From contig NZ_AUXS01000032.1 of assembly GCF_001625565.1 (NCBI RefSeq), forward strand, positions 1 through 64,000: a stretch of DNA of 64,000 bases, read 5' to 3'. Shown here one piece after another: positions 54,669-64,000 of this stretch. The translations under genes were made by a program, and so were the position numbers. Source of the DNA: Pseudoalteromonas luteoviolacea NCIMB 1944. Lineage in GTDB: Bacteria; Pseudomonadota; Gammaproteobacteria; Enterobacterales; Alteromonadaceae. The first letter of the stretch is position 1, and every line of letters starts with the position of its first letter. The notes beneath the pieces were generated by a model. It saw only the letters and a program-made list of their open reading frames with translations, ran no database searches and had not been told where the DNA came from.

Positions 54669-55037
54669 ATGAGTAAAACCATTCTAGTTGTAGACGATTC
54701 TGATTCTCTCAGACAAGTTGTAAACATTGCCCTAACAGGGGCGGGATTTAATGTTATCGAAGCCAGAGATGGTAAAGACGCTTTAACTAAGCTAAATGGC
54801 AATAAAATACACTTGATAATCAGCGATGTGAACATGCCCAATATGAACGGCATCGAATTTGTAAAGCAAGCTAAGCAATTACCACAATACAAGTTTACGC
54901 CTGTCATTATGCTCACTACAGAAAACCAGCAAAGTATGATGGAAGAAGGGAAAAAAGCAGGTGCCAAAGCTTGGATGGTCAAACCCTTTAAGCCAGCACA
55001 AATGTTGCAAGCAGTATCGAAACTTTTAATGATGTAG
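54669..55037 (+). CDS. cheY: CheY-like response regulator
   Basis: A 122-residue stand-alone receiver. Acidic pocket D9-D10, phosphoacceptor D53 (LIISDVNMPNMNG), T83 and K105 (VKPFKP) are all present. In flagellar systems CheY-P binds FliM; here the link to flagella is unproven. It sits between the sensorless MCP and the STAS protein. Confidence 0.93.
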   Translation: MSKTILVVDDSDSLRQVVNIALTGAGFNVIEARDGKDALTKLNGNKIHLIISDVNMPNMNGIEFVKQAKQLPQYKFTPVIMLTTENQQSMMEEGKKAGAKAWMVKPFKPAQMLQAVSKLLMM

Positions 55038-55046
55038 AGAATAGGT

Positions 55047-55322
55047 ATGTCTGAGTGTTTTAAATTTCCAACAGAGCTGACAATTTACGAAGTTCAACAA
55101 ACGTTCAATGAAATAAAGTCATATATTTCAGAAAAAGACAGCGTTTCTTTTGACTTCAGTGAGACCACGGAAGTCGATTCAGCAGGCCTGCAACTCATTA
55201 TTTGGGTTGTTTATCATAGCCAAAAGATTGGTTTAAAAATTGATACAATCTCTACCAATGACATCATCGAAGCGCGCTGTCAAAAACTGGGTGTTGGCAT
55301 GTCCACGCCCCCAAATGACTAA
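55047..55322 (+). CDS. STAS-domain protein (anti-sigma-antagonist-like)
   Basis: A 91-residue STAS protein. The conserved D44-S45 (EVDSAGLQLI) is the site phosphorylated in SpoIIAA-type antagonists. Small STAS proteins occur in several chemosensory operons, where they act as scaffolds or switches; this use is inference here. It lies nine bases after the CheY gene and nine before cheA. Confidence 0.9.
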   Translation: MSECFKFPTELTIYEVQQTFNEIKSYISEKDSVSFDFSETTEVDSAGLQLIIWVVYHSQKIGLKIDTISTNDIIEARCQKLGVGMSTPPND

Positions 55323-55331
55323 GGGGTAGTC

Positions 55332-57446
55332 ATGTCTATTGATTTGTCTTCGGCCATAGCAACCTTTGTAACGGAATCAAAAGAACTGTTGCAAGAGATG
55401 GAGAATGGCCTTTTAGACTTGGAGTCTGAGACCTCTGATGAGCATGCGAGCGAAATTATCAACGCGCTGTTCAGAGCTATTCATACAATCAAGGGCAGCG
55501 CGGGCATTTTTGATTTTGTGCATGTCGTAACACTGACCCATATCGCAGAAACGTTATTGGAAAGTGCCAGAAATGGTGAACTGCAATTGGGCAAGGACTT
55601 AATCTCACTTTATCTAGAAACTAGAGATGCAACAGAAACACTCATCACACTCGCCGCAGCAGAGACGGAACCTGACCAAGATTTACTTAATAAAGTAAAT
55701 CACTTAGTTTCTTGTTTCTCTAAGTATATTGATACAGATGTCGATGATGCCCAAGGTGAGGTGTTGAAAAAAACCACCTCGGGAAACCAACTTGATAACG
55801 AGCGCTGGATACTGTTTTTTGTACCTAATGAGAATGTGCTCAGGAATGGATTAGACCCCTACTCGTTCATTCACTATTTGAATTCAGAAACAGATGATCT
55901 CAAAGTCAGTACTTGGTTTGACTCGATGTTTGGACCACAACAATTTGATCCTGAGTCTAATTACTTGTCGTTTATAATATCATTCAATACAGACAAAACG
56001 GAAAATGACATCATTGACGTTTTTGAATTTATTCACAGTGAAGCATATATCGCCATTTTACCACCTAAAGGCGACGCTGAAATCCTCAAAGCCAGTATTC
56101 AGAAATATCAAGACATAGACTTTGTAACTCATTCTCTCAAAGAGGCAGACCCAGCTTTCGCTGACATAATGCAGTTGCTCAATCAAAAAGAAAAAGCACC
56201 TCCACCAGAACAATCCACTGCTCAGTCCGGAGCTGCACCAGCGGTAAATACATCAAAGCTCCATAAAAGCAAAACACTTCGGGTTGAAGCACTAAAACTC
56301 GACAGGCTCATAGATCAAGTTGGAGAGATGGTCATAACTGGCGCTAGAACTAACCTACTTGCTCATGAAACTGGCAACGAAACCTTAATAGAAGCAATGG
56401 CACTGCTTGAACGACTTGTCGAAAACATAAGAGACAGCTCGTTAAAGCTCAGAATGGTGCAAATTGGAGAAACGTTCAATAAGTTTAAACGCGTTGTACG
56501 AGATATTGCAGACGAGCTTGGTAAGCAAGTGGAGTTAACCATTGTCGGTGCAGAAACCGAGCTGGATAAAACGTTTGTCGAAAAAGTCAGCGATCCACTG
56601 ATGCATATTGTAAGGAATGCCATAGATCACGGGATAGAAGACCCTGATACCCGACGCGCACAAGGTAAACCTGAGCAAGGACAGCTAACACTTAAAGCCT
56701 ACCATGACTCAGGTTCAATAGTGATTGAAGTAAGTGACGATGGTAAAGGGTTAGATCAAGAAAAGATTTTAAAACGAGCAGTCGACAGAGGCCTAATCTC
56801 TGCAAATCAAACCTTGCAAGAAAAAGATGTCAACTTGTTGATTTTTGAGCCTGGATTTTCCACTGCAGAGTCTATCACCAATATTTCTGGACGCGGTGTG
56901 GGCATGGATGTCGTAAAGCGAAATATCGACAGCTTGCGAGGCAGTGTTGAAGTTGAAAGCACACCGGGACAGGGGTCGACCATTTTAATTCGCTTACCTC
57001 TTACTTTGTCTATTATCGATGGCTTTATGTTCGAGGTTCATAAAGAAAACTATGTCATTCCATTGGATACCGTTGTCGAGTGTTTAGAACTTCATGAAGT
57101 TGTATCTGAGCAAGATATTCAGGATAAAAGTTATATCAATTTAAGAACCGAAGTACTGCCATTTATACGGTTAAGAACCTTATTTGGCATAGAAGAGCAA
57201 ATAGATCATACCAGAGAATCTCTGGTCATTGTTCAGTTCGGCACGCTGCGTGCTGGTTTGGTAGTAGACTCGCTTAAGGGCGAGTTCCAAACAGTTGTAA
57301 AACCACTAGGAAGGTTGTTCGAAGGACTCAAATGTATTAGCGGTGCGACCATTTTAGGTAGCGGAAATGTCGCCATTATTTTAGACGTTTCCGCACTAAT
57401 TAAGTCTGCAATTTCAGTTTATGAGGCGTTAGAGAAAAAGCATTAG
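55332..57446 (+). CDS. cheA: chemotaxis histidine kinase CheA
   Basis: A 704-residue kinase. HPt phosphosite is H51 (FRAIHTIKGSAG). A middle region (~150-275) of two short alpha/beta units probably serves as the P2 response-regulator docking domain. Dimerisation is at ~318-375 (VEALKLDRLIDQVGEMVIT). HATPase boxes are HIVRNAIDHGIE (N), VSDDGKGLD (G1) and ISGRGVGMDVV (G2). The CheW-like domain is at the C-terminus. It phosphorylates the adjacent CheY and CheB. AGGGGT precedes the ATG. Confidence 0.95.
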   Translation: MSIDLSSAIATFVTESKELLQEMENGLLDLESETSDEHASEIINALFRAIHTIKGSAGIFDFVHVVTLTHIAETLLESARNGELQLGKDLISLYLETRDATETLITLAAAETEPDQDLLNKVNHLVSCFSKYIDTDVDDAQGEVLKKTTSGNQLDNERWILFFVPNENVLRNGLDPYSFIHYLNSETDDLKVSTWFDSMFGPQQFDPESNYLSFIISFNTDKTENDIIDVFEFIHSEAYIAILPPKGDAEILKASIQKYQDIDFVTHSLKEADPAFADIMQLLNQKEKAPPPEQSTAQSGAAPAVNTSKLHKSKTLRVEALKLDRLIDQVGEMVITGARTNLLAHETGNETLIEAMALLERLVENIRDSSLKLRMVQIGETFNKFKRVVRDIADELGKQVELTIVGAETELDKTFVEKVSDPLMHIVRNAIDHGIEDPDTRRAQGKPEQGQLTLKAYHDSGSIVIEVSDDGKGLDQEKILKRAVDRGLISANQTLQEKDVNLLIFEPGFSTAESITNISGRGVGMDVVKRNIDSLRGSVEVESTPGQGSTILIRLPLTLSIIDGFMFEVHKENYVIPLDTVVECLELHEVVSEQDIQDKSYINLRTEVLPFIRLRTLFGIEEQIDHTRESLVIVQFGTLRAGLVVDSLKGEFQTVVKPLGRLFEGLKCISGATILGSGNVAIILDVSALIKSAISVYEALEKKH

Positions 57447-57465
57447 GTAATCCCGGAGAGCTAAC

Positions 57466-59448
57466 ATGTTTAAGAACTTTACAATTCGCAACAAGATTAT
57501 TCTTGCGATGTTTACCATGGGGGTATTGTTATTAGTCATAGCAATGTCTGTTCAGCTTAAAAACGGAGAAATTGAAGAGTTTGCGGTAGACGTCGGTAAA
57601 GTGGATATACCTGAAACAATCTACGCATTAAACATGTTGGATGAGCTTGGGGATATGAACAGTAATGTACTGGAGTATATTGCCGGGGAGTCTGACGAGA
57701 GCGAGGATTTTCGCTCGAATTACAATGAGTTTATTCGTTACTTAGAAGATTTGAAACAACTTGGGACGGTGAATAATTCTCTATTGAGACAACTGGAAGA
57801 ATTAGTAACCCGCTACGCCAATGAAAATCAAGAGTTGATTTTTGACCGCTTCGACCCATTGTTAGAAGCAAAGGCGATTGATAAATACGACTACTTAAAC
57901 AAAGAGTTTGCTATCCCGCTTGAGCAACTTCTAGATACATTGAAAGAAGAGGAAGTCGCCGATGCAGGCAGCAGCGGTGATTTCAATGAAGTGGTGAACG
58001 ATGACCTACCTGGCGTTCGCTATTACCTAGAGTTAATTGATGAACAAGGCGATATGATGAGCTCCCTAAATGCTTATATGCGCGGTGCATTAGGTGCAGA
58101 CTCAGCATTTGAAAAAGATGCTAGAACATTCTCTGGGTTTTTAGCTGATATCAAGCCCCTTGAGAGAAAACCGCCAGAAATAAAAGCACTGAGTGAGGTC
58201 GAGCGGATGTACCTCGAGCTATACAATGGTGGTAAAGAGATTTTTGCCATGTATGATCCGCGCAATAAAATCAAGGCATCTAAGGATGTTGACCGTCTAG
58301 AACATGAGGTATTCAACAAAATCGAAGACCTCTTGGAAGAGATATCAAATGAAGCCATTCAAGAAGGTGATGAATCTCTCAACGCTTTAGTCACCGCAGC
58401 TCGAGAAAGTATATCATTAGTCTGGGCTCTATTAGTTGTGGCCATTGTGCTGGCTACAGCCACAGCTGCGTTTCTGATCCGGGGTATCGTTATCCCCATT
58501 AACGCACTCGCTGAAGCAGCAGAAGACTTGCGATCAGGTGAAGGAGATCTAACAAGGCGCATTCCTGATTTTGGCAATGATGAAATAGGAGAAACTGCAC
58601 GCAGCTTCAATGGCTTTATTGAGCGTCTGCAAAATATCCTGCTAGACATTCAAGAATCTGTTGAATCTATTGCCCACAGCACTAACGAAGTGGGAACAAC
58701 ATCTCGAATGCTCAGCTCTACGTCGAACCAACTCGCAGCAAGCGTAGAGGAAACCTCCGCATCCTTAGAGCAAATGAGCTCCTCTATCTCTATGAATACA
58801 GAAAATTCTAAGGTAACCAATGACATTGCCAAGCAATCAAGTAGCGAAGCAAACGATGGTGGCCGCGCTGTAAAAGATACCGTTAAAGCTATGACGCAAA
58901 TTGCTGAAAAGATAGGAATAATCGAAGACATCGCCTACAAAACTAATTTACTTGCACTCAACGCCGCAATTGAAGCGGCAAGAGCTGGGGAACATGGTAA
59001 AGGGTTTGCTGTGGTAGCTGATGAAGTCAGAAAGCTTGCAGAACGCTCACAAGTGGCTGCACAAGATATCAGTACACTGGCAGATAACAGCGTGAAAATA
59101 GCGCAACATGCAGGAGGAATGCTTGACAGAATGGTGCCCAATATTGGTAAAACCGCAGATTTGGTACAAGAGATCACCGCAGCGTCAACAGAGCAAAGCA
59201 CGAGTGTTGCTGAAATCAACCGAACTGTCTCGCAATTAGATGAAATTGCGCAGCAAAATGCGTCAGCATCGGAAGAACTAGCTTCAACCGCCAAAATGGT
59301 GCAAGACCAAACCAGTGATATTCGCTCTACAGTGAACTACTTCAAACTCAGTAACGATAGGCAAATGATGAAGTTGAGACGTTCTGTACAAGAAGCAAAG
59401 TCATCAAGTTCAATGCCAGAAGAAGGCTATACACCGTTTGATGAGTAA
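57466..59448 (+). CDS. methyl-accepting chemotaxis protein with large periplasmic domain
   Basis: A 660-residue receptor. TM1 is residues ~11-29, periplasmic helical sensor ~30-315 (acidic, two similar halves with [15 protein letters not shown] and [15 protein letters not shown]), and TM2 ~317-339. HAMP is ~340-392 and the signalling tip lies at ~486-523 ([20 protein letters not shown]). The two related LDE/IDEQGDM segments suggest a duplicated bundle. There is no NWETF-like CheR tether at the C-terminus. Ligand unknown. Confidence 0.93.
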   Translation: MFKNFTIRNKIILAMFTMGVLLLVIAMSVQLKNGEIEEFAVDVGKVDIPETIYALNMLDELGDMNSNVLEYIAGESDESEDFRSNYNEFIRYLEDLKQLGTVNNSLLRQLEELVTRYANENQELIFDRFDPLLEAKAIDKYDYLNKEFAIPLEQLLDTLKEEEVADAGSSGDFNEVVNDDLPGVRYYLELIDEQGDMMSSLNAYMRGALGADSAFEKDARTFSGFLADIKPLERKPPEIKALSEVERMYLELYNGGKEIFAMYDPRNKIKASKDVDRLEHEVFNKIEDLLEEISNEAIQEGDESLNALVTAARESISLVWALLVVAIVLATATAAFLIRGIVIPINALAEAAEDLRSGEGDLTRRIPDFGNDEIGETARSFNGFIERLQNILLDIQESVESIAHSTNEVGTTSRMLSSTSNQLAASVEETSASLEQMSSSISMNTENSKVTNDIAKQSSSEANDGGRAVKDTVKAMTQIAEKIGIIEDIAYKTNLLALNAAIEAARAGEHGKGFAVVADEVRKLAERSQVAAQDISTLADNSVKIAQHAGGMLDRMVPNIGKTADLVQEITAASTEQSTSVAEINRTVSQLDEIAQQNASASEELASTAKMVQDQTSDIRSTVNYFKLSNDRQMMKLRRSVQEAKSSSSMPEEGYTPFDE

Positions 59449-59453
59449 ATGTT

Positions 59454-60044
59454 ATGACAGATCATACTAGTCAAAGTAGTTTAGTCGACAAAGATAAGTA
59501 TTTGGCGTTTGAGCTCAACCATGCCTCTTATTCCATCAACATCTCTTTGGTCAAGGAGATCATGGAATATATTGAAGTTGATCCGATCCCCATGGCACCC
59601 GAGTTTATTATTGGCGCGATTAACTTACGCGGAGAGGTTATTCCAGTTTTTGATCTCTCCTTGCGCCTTGGTAAACAATCTCAAGAAATCACCAATCGAA
59701 CCTGCATAATTATTGCCGAATGTCTGTTCAATAATCAGGAAATTACAATTGGCTTGAAAGTGGATATGGTCACCAAAGTGCTCGATATTTCCGGTGCAGA
59801 CATCGATGCAGTGCCAAGTATTGGTGGTCAGTTTCACAGTCGATTTGTACTTGGATTGGCCAAGTTGCCCGATAAGCTAATGACAATCTTAGACATATCT
59901 AAAATTCTCACGTTAGATGAGCTAAAACTCATTGAGGACCTCAATAACGCAGATCTCAACGAAACATCCCTAGAATCCGAAGACAATATAGAAACACAAG
60001 AAAACTTAGATGAAGAAGCACCAAATGAGGTAAACCATGAGTGA
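59454..60044 (+). CDS. cheW: CheW-like coupling protein (first copy)
   Basis: A 196-residue CheW-domain protein bridging MCPs and CheA. VDKDKYLAFELNHASYSINI, VPMAPEF-like PIPMAPEFIIGAINLRGEVIPVFDL and the LGLAKLPDKLMTILDISKIL end are typical. A 35-residue acidic tail (EDLNNADLNET...) extends beyond the normal domain. It overlaps the next cheW by eight bases. Confidence 0.93.
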   Translation: MTDHTSQSSLVDKDKYLAFELNHASYSINISLVKEIMEYIEVDPIPMAPEFIIGAINLRGEVIPVFDLSLRLGKQSQEITNRTCIIIAECLFNNQEITIGLKVDMVTKVLDISGADIDAVPSIGGQFHSRFVLGLAKLPDKLMTILDISKILTLDELKLIEDLNNADLNETSLESEDNIETQENLDEEAPNEVNHE

Positions 60045-60582
60045 TGGCCATCAAGAACTGCCCCATATTCAACAAAAAGGTGAACTGAGATACTTGTTTG
60101 TCAAGGTAGGCCATGATCACTTTGGGATCCCTATCGACTCTGTAAAAGAAGTCATTGAATTGGTTGAAACAACCATGGTCCCAATGTGTTCTGATGTAAT
60201 TCGCGGCGTGATCAATGTCCGTGGCAGCGTGATACCCGTGTTAGACCTACAAAGCCGCCTCGGTCTAAAATCAGTAACCCCTTATGACAAATATAGCTGT
60301 ATCGTCTTGTACGACTTCTTTGATCAATCATTGGAGGAGTCAATGACGCTTGGCATGTTAGTGAACAGTGTCGTGTCTATCGAGTTTATTGACCTGAACA
60401 AGCTCGAGTCCTCCCCTTCCTTTGGTTCTAACATCCCTCGCCACTTTGAGTGGAAAATGGCAAAGATTAATAACAAGTTGACCACATTATTGGACATTGC
60501 AAAAGTGCTCAATGTGAATGAAATCAACTCTACGTTAAAACATGAACAAGAGCAGTTCTTTATCAATTACTGCCAAAGGTAA
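60037..60582 (+). CDS. cheW: CheW-like coupling protein (second copy)
   Basis: A 181-residue second CheW domain protein. VGHDHFGIPIDSVKEVIELV, CSDVIRGVINVRGSVIPVLDL and KMAKINNKLTTLLDIAKVL are diagnostic. Two CheW genes side by side imply mixed arrays or different receptor partners. It starts inside the end of the first cheW and precedes cheR by nine bases. Confidence 0.93.
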   Translation: MSDGHQELPHIQQKGELRYLFVKVGHDHFGIPIDSVKEVIELVETTMVPMCSDVIRGVINVRGSVIPVLDLQSRLGLKSVTPYDKYSCIVLYDFFDQSLEESMTLGMLVNSVVSIEFIDLNKLESSPSFGSNIPRHFEWKMAKINNKLTTLLDIAKVLNVNEINSTLKHEQEQFFINYCQR

Positions 60583-60591
60583 CTCTAGTAC

Positions 60592-61395
60592 ATGACCATC
60601 AGCCAGCTGGAGTTCAATCAATTGAACAGAGTGCTCGATGAACACACGGGTATTCGGTTGAACAATGCAAAGGCCGATATAATGGCTAGCCGCTTGAGCT
60701 CCCGGCTTAGAGCGACAAAATGCACCACACATAACCAGTACTACCAGCTAATTACCAGTCCTAACGGACACAAAGAACTTGATATATTTATCGACAAGCT
60801 GACCACTCACGAAACTTACTTCTTTCGTGAACAGTCTCAATTCGAGTTTATGTATGAATACTATAGAAACAGGCGTAGTCGCAACGTGCCTATCAGAGCT
60901 TGGAGTGCAGCCTCTTCGACCGGGGAAGAAGCATACTCAATAGCCATGGTGTTAGATGACTTATTCTACAATGGACGCTGGTCTGTAACAGGCACTGACA
61001 TTTCTCCAACTTCTGTAGAAATGGCCAAAGAAGCGTGTTTTGCTATTTCAACCGCACAAAAAATTCCTAAAAAATATCGAAAAGCCTATTGTTTAAAGGG
61101 CATAGGACCAAATGAGGGAACGTTTACGCTCAATAAGGCAATTAAAAGCCACTGTACGTTCGATGTAGACAATTTGCTGCACTTACGAAAGGTAGACTAC
61201 TCTTTTGATATTATCTTTTTACGCAACGTCTTAATTTATTTTGACGAAATTAAACAAAAAGCAATTATTGATAATATTGTGCATCGGCTTAATCATGGTG
61301 GTCTTTTGTTTTTAGGGCATTCGGAGTCATTGAGAAAAAAGCGCCCAGGACTGGAATTAATTCAACCCTGTATCTATAAAAAGGTTAGGTTATGA
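60592..61395 (+). CDS. cheR: chemotaxis protein methyltransferase CheR
   Basis: A 267-residue SAM methyltransferase for MCP glutamates. The N-terminal helical domain (GIRLNNAKADIMASRLSSRL) precedes TTHETYFFREQSQFEF, then SAM segment RAWSAASSTGEEAYSIAM and VTGTDISPTSVEMAKE. IIFLRNVLIYFD and GGLLFLGHSESL complete the fold. Its stop overlaps the cheB ATG by four bases. Confidence 0.95.
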   Translation: MTISQLEFNQLNRVLDEHTGIRLNNAKADIMASRLSSRLRATKCTTHNQYYQLITSPNGHKELDIFIDKLTTHETYFFREQSQFEFMYEYYRNRRSRNVPIRAWSAASSTGEEAYSIAMVLDDLFYNGRWSVTGTDISPTSVEMAKEACFAISTAQKIPKKYRKAYCLKGIGPNEGTFTLNKAIKSHCTFDVDNLLHLRKVDYSFDIIFLRNVLIYFDEIKQKAIIDNIVHRLNHGGLLFLGHSESLRKKRPGLELIQPCIYKKVRL

Positions 61396-62465
61396 TCAGC
61401 GTATTCATCGTTGACGATTCTGCGGTAATGCGGCAACTCGTTGGCGAAATCATACAGCATGATAGAGAATTAAAACTTATTGGTTCAGCACCTGACCCGA
61501 TATTAGCTGAGCGAAAAATGAAAATGAATTGGCCAGACGTCATTTTGCTCGATGTTGAGATGCCAAAAATGGATGGCATCACTTTCTTAAAAAAAATCAT
61601 GCAAGAAAAGCCGACCCCTATTATCATGTGCTCGGCACTCACGCAAAAACACACTGAAACCGCGATGGAAGCACTTGCCTCTGGTGCTGTCGATGTTATC
61701 GCCAAACCAAGTCAAGGCCTGTCAGATTTCCTTAATAATCAAGGTATCACGCAAATCATTGATGCGATCAAAGCGGCGGGTAAGGCGAAAGTCAAACCGC
61801 TGCGTTACTTAGCTGAAGAATCAGTACGCCATAATCACACCGTCGACGAAATGCTGCCGCCTACAGCACCAAATGAGCTTAAACCACCAATAACACCAGA
61901 CAAAGTCATTGCGGTTGGCGCATCAACTGGAGGCACTGAGGCCCTCACGGGGTTTTTGTCTCTTTTGCCACCCAATACTCCCCCAATTGTCATAGTTCAG
62001 CATATGCCTAGCAAGTTCACCCATGCGTTTGCACAACGGCTCAACACGGTTACTCGCCATACTGTCGTTGAAGGTGAAAATGCCATGAGATTAAAAGCAG
62101 GTCACGTATACATAGCGCCCGGAGGTAAGCATATGTTGGTAAAACGTCAAGGTAGCGACTACTATTTAGAAGTACGAGATGGTCCCTTGGTAAGTAGGCA
62201 TAGGCCTTCAGTGGATGTGTTGTTCAGATCAGTCGCACAGTCAGTCGGGCGAAACGCAATTGGCGTAATACTAACAGGTATGGGCGATGATGGTGCATCA
62301 GGCATGCTAGACATGAAAAGTGCCGGCGCAATAAATTTTGCCGAAAGTGAGGCGAGTTGTGTTGTGTTTGGTATGCCAAAAGAAGCCATCGCGCGAGGCG
62401 CCGTTGATAAAGTCTTTTCACTAAGCAATATCCCGTATCAAATTTTAAAAGTGTTAAGGTGCTAG
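61392..62465 (+). CDS. cheB: protein-glutamate methylesterase CheB
   Basis: A 357-residue enzyme with an N-terminal receiver (D54 phosphoacceptor in ILLDVEMPKMDG) and a C-terminal methylesterase. The esterase triad is S178 (VGASTGGTEAL), H204 (VQHMPSKF) and D300 (GMGDDGASGM). It removes methyl groups from MCPs and can deamidate receptor glutamines. No cheD is adjacent. Translationally coupled to cheR. Confidence 0.95.
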   Translation: MISVFIVDDSAVMRQLVGEIIQHDRELKLIGSAPDPILAERKMKMNWPDVILLDVEMPKMDGITFLKKIMQEKPTPIIMCSALTQKHTETAMEALASGAVDVIAKPSQGLSDFLNNQGITQIIDAIKAAGKAKVKPLRYLAEESVRHNHTVDEMLPPTAPNELKPPITPDKVIAVGASTGGTEALTGFLSLLPPNTPPIVIVQHMPSKFTHAFAQRLNTVTRHTVVEGENAMRLKAGHVYIAPGGKHMLVKRQGSDYYLEVRDGPLVSRHRPSVDVLFRSVAQSVGRNAIGVILTGMGDDGASGMLDMKSAGAINFAESEASCVVFGMPKEAIARGAVDKVFSLSNIPYQILKVLRC

Positions 62466-62467
62466 CT

Positions 62468-64000
62468 ATGCAAAAAAGCCTTTTAGAACTGCTAAATATC
62501 ATCTACGTTGCTTACGAGCAAGACGGTACAATTACAGGCATCTCAGACAAAGCTAGCAATTTAATCGCACTAAAAGTAGGTGACAATATTGTTGACAGCC
62601 CTACCTTAAAATTTTTCGACGAAGACTTTAATGATTTAAAAAGCCAAGACGTATTATTTGAAACCTGTTTTGACCAGCTAGAACTCGGAGTGAGTGTAGA
62701 CAACAGCAATGTGCACTGGGTTCGGTTTAGCTATACCAGAAAAAACTCTCTCACTTTTGTCAAAGTCGATTTAATAGAAGAGCTGGTTGCGATTCGGCGA
62801 CTTAATAAACAACTGGCAATTCGCGACCCGCACACTGGCCTCTTATACAGAGAAGCTTTTGTAGCAAAAGTACAAGAGTTAGATACCGCTGGTGTAATGT
62901 GCTGTATTCGCATTTGCAACTATCAAAGGATCTCTGAGGTTTGGAACATTGGTGTCGCAAATCTTGTATTTATGGAAGTATTGTCACGCTTCCAAGGGGA
63001 ATATGAACAAGGTGTATTTTCTAAACACTCGTCCGATTGTTTTTGTGTATTTGTTCCCAACTCCTCTTCCCTCAATATCGAAGCCTTATATAACCACCTA
63101 AATGAGCCATTTGAATTTAATGACAGTAGCTTTTATAGCAATGTCGCTTTGGGGTATTACAAAGAGACAAGTAAAGACGACCATGAATTAAGCCTCAACA
63201 AAGCTGAAATGGCAACTTTTGACGTCTTATCGGAAAAGCTGAGATTAGTTGAATTTCAAGAAGGGTTAGCTCGGCAAATCGAACGGCAAAATAAAATAGA
63301 GACTGCGCTAAGAGATGCTTTGCATAACGAAAAATCAAAAAATGCTTTTAATGTTGTGTTGCAGCCTTTGCACGATACCAAAACGGAATGTTTAATTGGC
63401 GCCGAATGCTTGATGAGGTGGACACTTGACGGCCAACCTGTCTCACCAGTTGAGTTTATTCCTATTGTGGAAAGCACAGGTGATATCAATAAGCTTACCA
63501 TGTTTACACTTTCACAAATAAAGGAAGCCAAAGACAAGCTCAGACGAGAAGGCATTGATCCCAAAAATTACATGTTTGCTATCAATATCAGTGTCGTAGA
63601 GATATTAGATGTCAACTTTGAAAGTAAATTGCTTACCGCTTTATCAGAGTACAACATAGATCCGCGCTGCATCAAATTAGAACTTACCGAATCAGCCCTG
63701 ATCGATAACTTTTCTTATGTAAACGAAGTCCTCATATCCTTACAGAGTAAAGGGTTACTTATTTCTATTGACGACTTTGGAACTGGGTTTTCTAGCCTGA
63801 GTTACTTGTGTAAGCTTCACTTTGATGAAATCAAAATTGACCGCTCGTTTGTGACCAATGTGGTCAAAGATGGAAAATTGCAATCCGTCTTTAACTCAAT
63901 TGTATCTTTGGCAAAAAACCTAGATAAACCCCTCGTTGCAGAAGGTGTAGAGGACATGGAGCAAATGATTTACGCAAAAGCCAAAGGCGTCCAATATGTT
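62468..64000 (+). CDS. GGDEF/EAL c-di-GMP phosphodiesterase-like protein (partial, runs off window)
   Basis: ATG 62468 starts two bases after the cheB stop and the frame stays open to the window edge (511 residues visible). Residues ~1-115 are an N-terminal PAS-like or unknown domain. A GGDEF domain starts at DPHTGLLYREAF (120), but its signature is replaced by SSDCF (188-192), so diguanylate cyclase activity is unlikely. The EAL domain is intact as far as seen: ECLMRW (313-318), NIS, ELTES, DDFGTGFSSL (435-444), IKIDRSF and AEGVE (491-495). It probably degrades c-di-GMP. Its place as last gene of the chemosensory operon suggests c-di-GMP as an output. Confidence 0.88.
   Translation, partial: MQKSLLELLNIIYVAYEQDGTITGISDKASNLIALKVGDNIVDSPTLKFFDEDFNDLKSQDVLFETCFDQLELGVSVDNSNVHWVRFSYTRKNSLTFVKVDLIEELVAIRRLNKQLAIRDPHTGLLYREAFVAKVQELDTAGVMCCIRICNYQRISEVWNIGVANLVFMEVLSRFQGEYEQGVFSKHSSDCFCVFVPNSSSLNIEALYNHLNEPFEFNDSSFYSNVALGYYKETSKDDHELSLNKAEMATFDVLSEKLRLVEFQEGLARQIERQNKIETALRDALHNEKSKNAFNVVLQPLHDTKTECLIGAECLMRWTLDGQPVSPVEFIPIVESTGDINKLTMFTLSQIKEAKDKLRREGIDPKNYMFAINISVVEILDVNFESKLLTALSEYNIDPRCIKLELTESALIDNFSYVNEVLISLQSKGLLISIDDFGTGFSSLSYLCKLHFDEIKIDRSFVTNVVKDGKLQSVFNSIVSLAKNLDKPLVAEGVEDMEQMIYAKAKGVQYV

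Noticed and set aside
58074..59294. Serine/alanine-rich minus-strand ORFs of 93-119 codons opposite the second MCP
   Set aside because: Their composition is the mirror of coiled-coil codon usage in the MCP gene; none has a start signal or recognisable domain.

Overview
The window is chromosomal DNA from a gammaproteobacterium, most likely Pseudoalteromonas or a close relative in Alteromonadales. This is inferred from protein sequence character, moderate-to-low GC, gene order and gene content: monomeric isocitrate dehydrogenase, a PLD-type PssA, DUF4826, PKD/chitin-binding secreted proteases and many TonB/chemotaxis genes. Much of it is conserved core genome with long runs of co-oriented genes. 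I see no insertion sequence, prophage, integrase or CRISPR array.

Layout. 1-91 is tRNA-Ser(UGA). 0.2-5.2 kb holds a small membrane protein, a Fur-controlled siderophore receptor and a secreted serine protease with two PKD and two chitin-binding-like modules. An unknown 399-residue protein follows. 6.4-10.9 kb (minus) is a tightly overlapping photoreactivation operon: cry-DASH, a second photolyase, a 47-residue DUF2256 zinc-finger protein and an FeS-type photolyase. 11-21.4 kb (minus) is the conserved block gyrA, serC-aroA, cmk, rpsA, ihfB, lapAB, pyrF. ubiG and a MupP-like phosphatase diverge from gyrA. nrdA follows, behind DnaA and NrdR sites, but without nrdB next to it.

25.7-37.0 kb is the most accessory part. 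An arylamine N-acetyltransferase/flavin reductase pair and an RND efflux pair each sit behind a SoxR-type operator inside a 19-bp-spaced promoter, so they look like one redox-stress regulon. Next comes egtB-egtD (ergothioneine), with a divergent PhzF-like protein that has lost the family's catalytic glutamate. Two decayed genes follow: a carboxymuconolactone-decarboxylase remnant and a frameshifted squalene-cyclase-like protein carrying a CxxCH haem motif.

37.1-53.4 kb returns to core genes: pssA, trxB, and a full N-degron set (aat, bpt, then convergent clpA/clpS, with infA between), cspD, icd, rluE, mnmA-hflD-purB, roxA, a GNAT acetyltransferase and a DUF4826 protein. 53.5 kb to the end is a ten-gene chemosensory operon: a sensorless MCP, CheY, a STAS protein, CheA, a second MCP, two CheW, CheR, CheB and a GGDEF/EAL protein cut by the window edge. 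Flagellar genes, cheZ and cheD are absent from it. The STAS protein and the terminal c-di-GMP enzyme suggest an output other than, or in addition to, flagellar steering.
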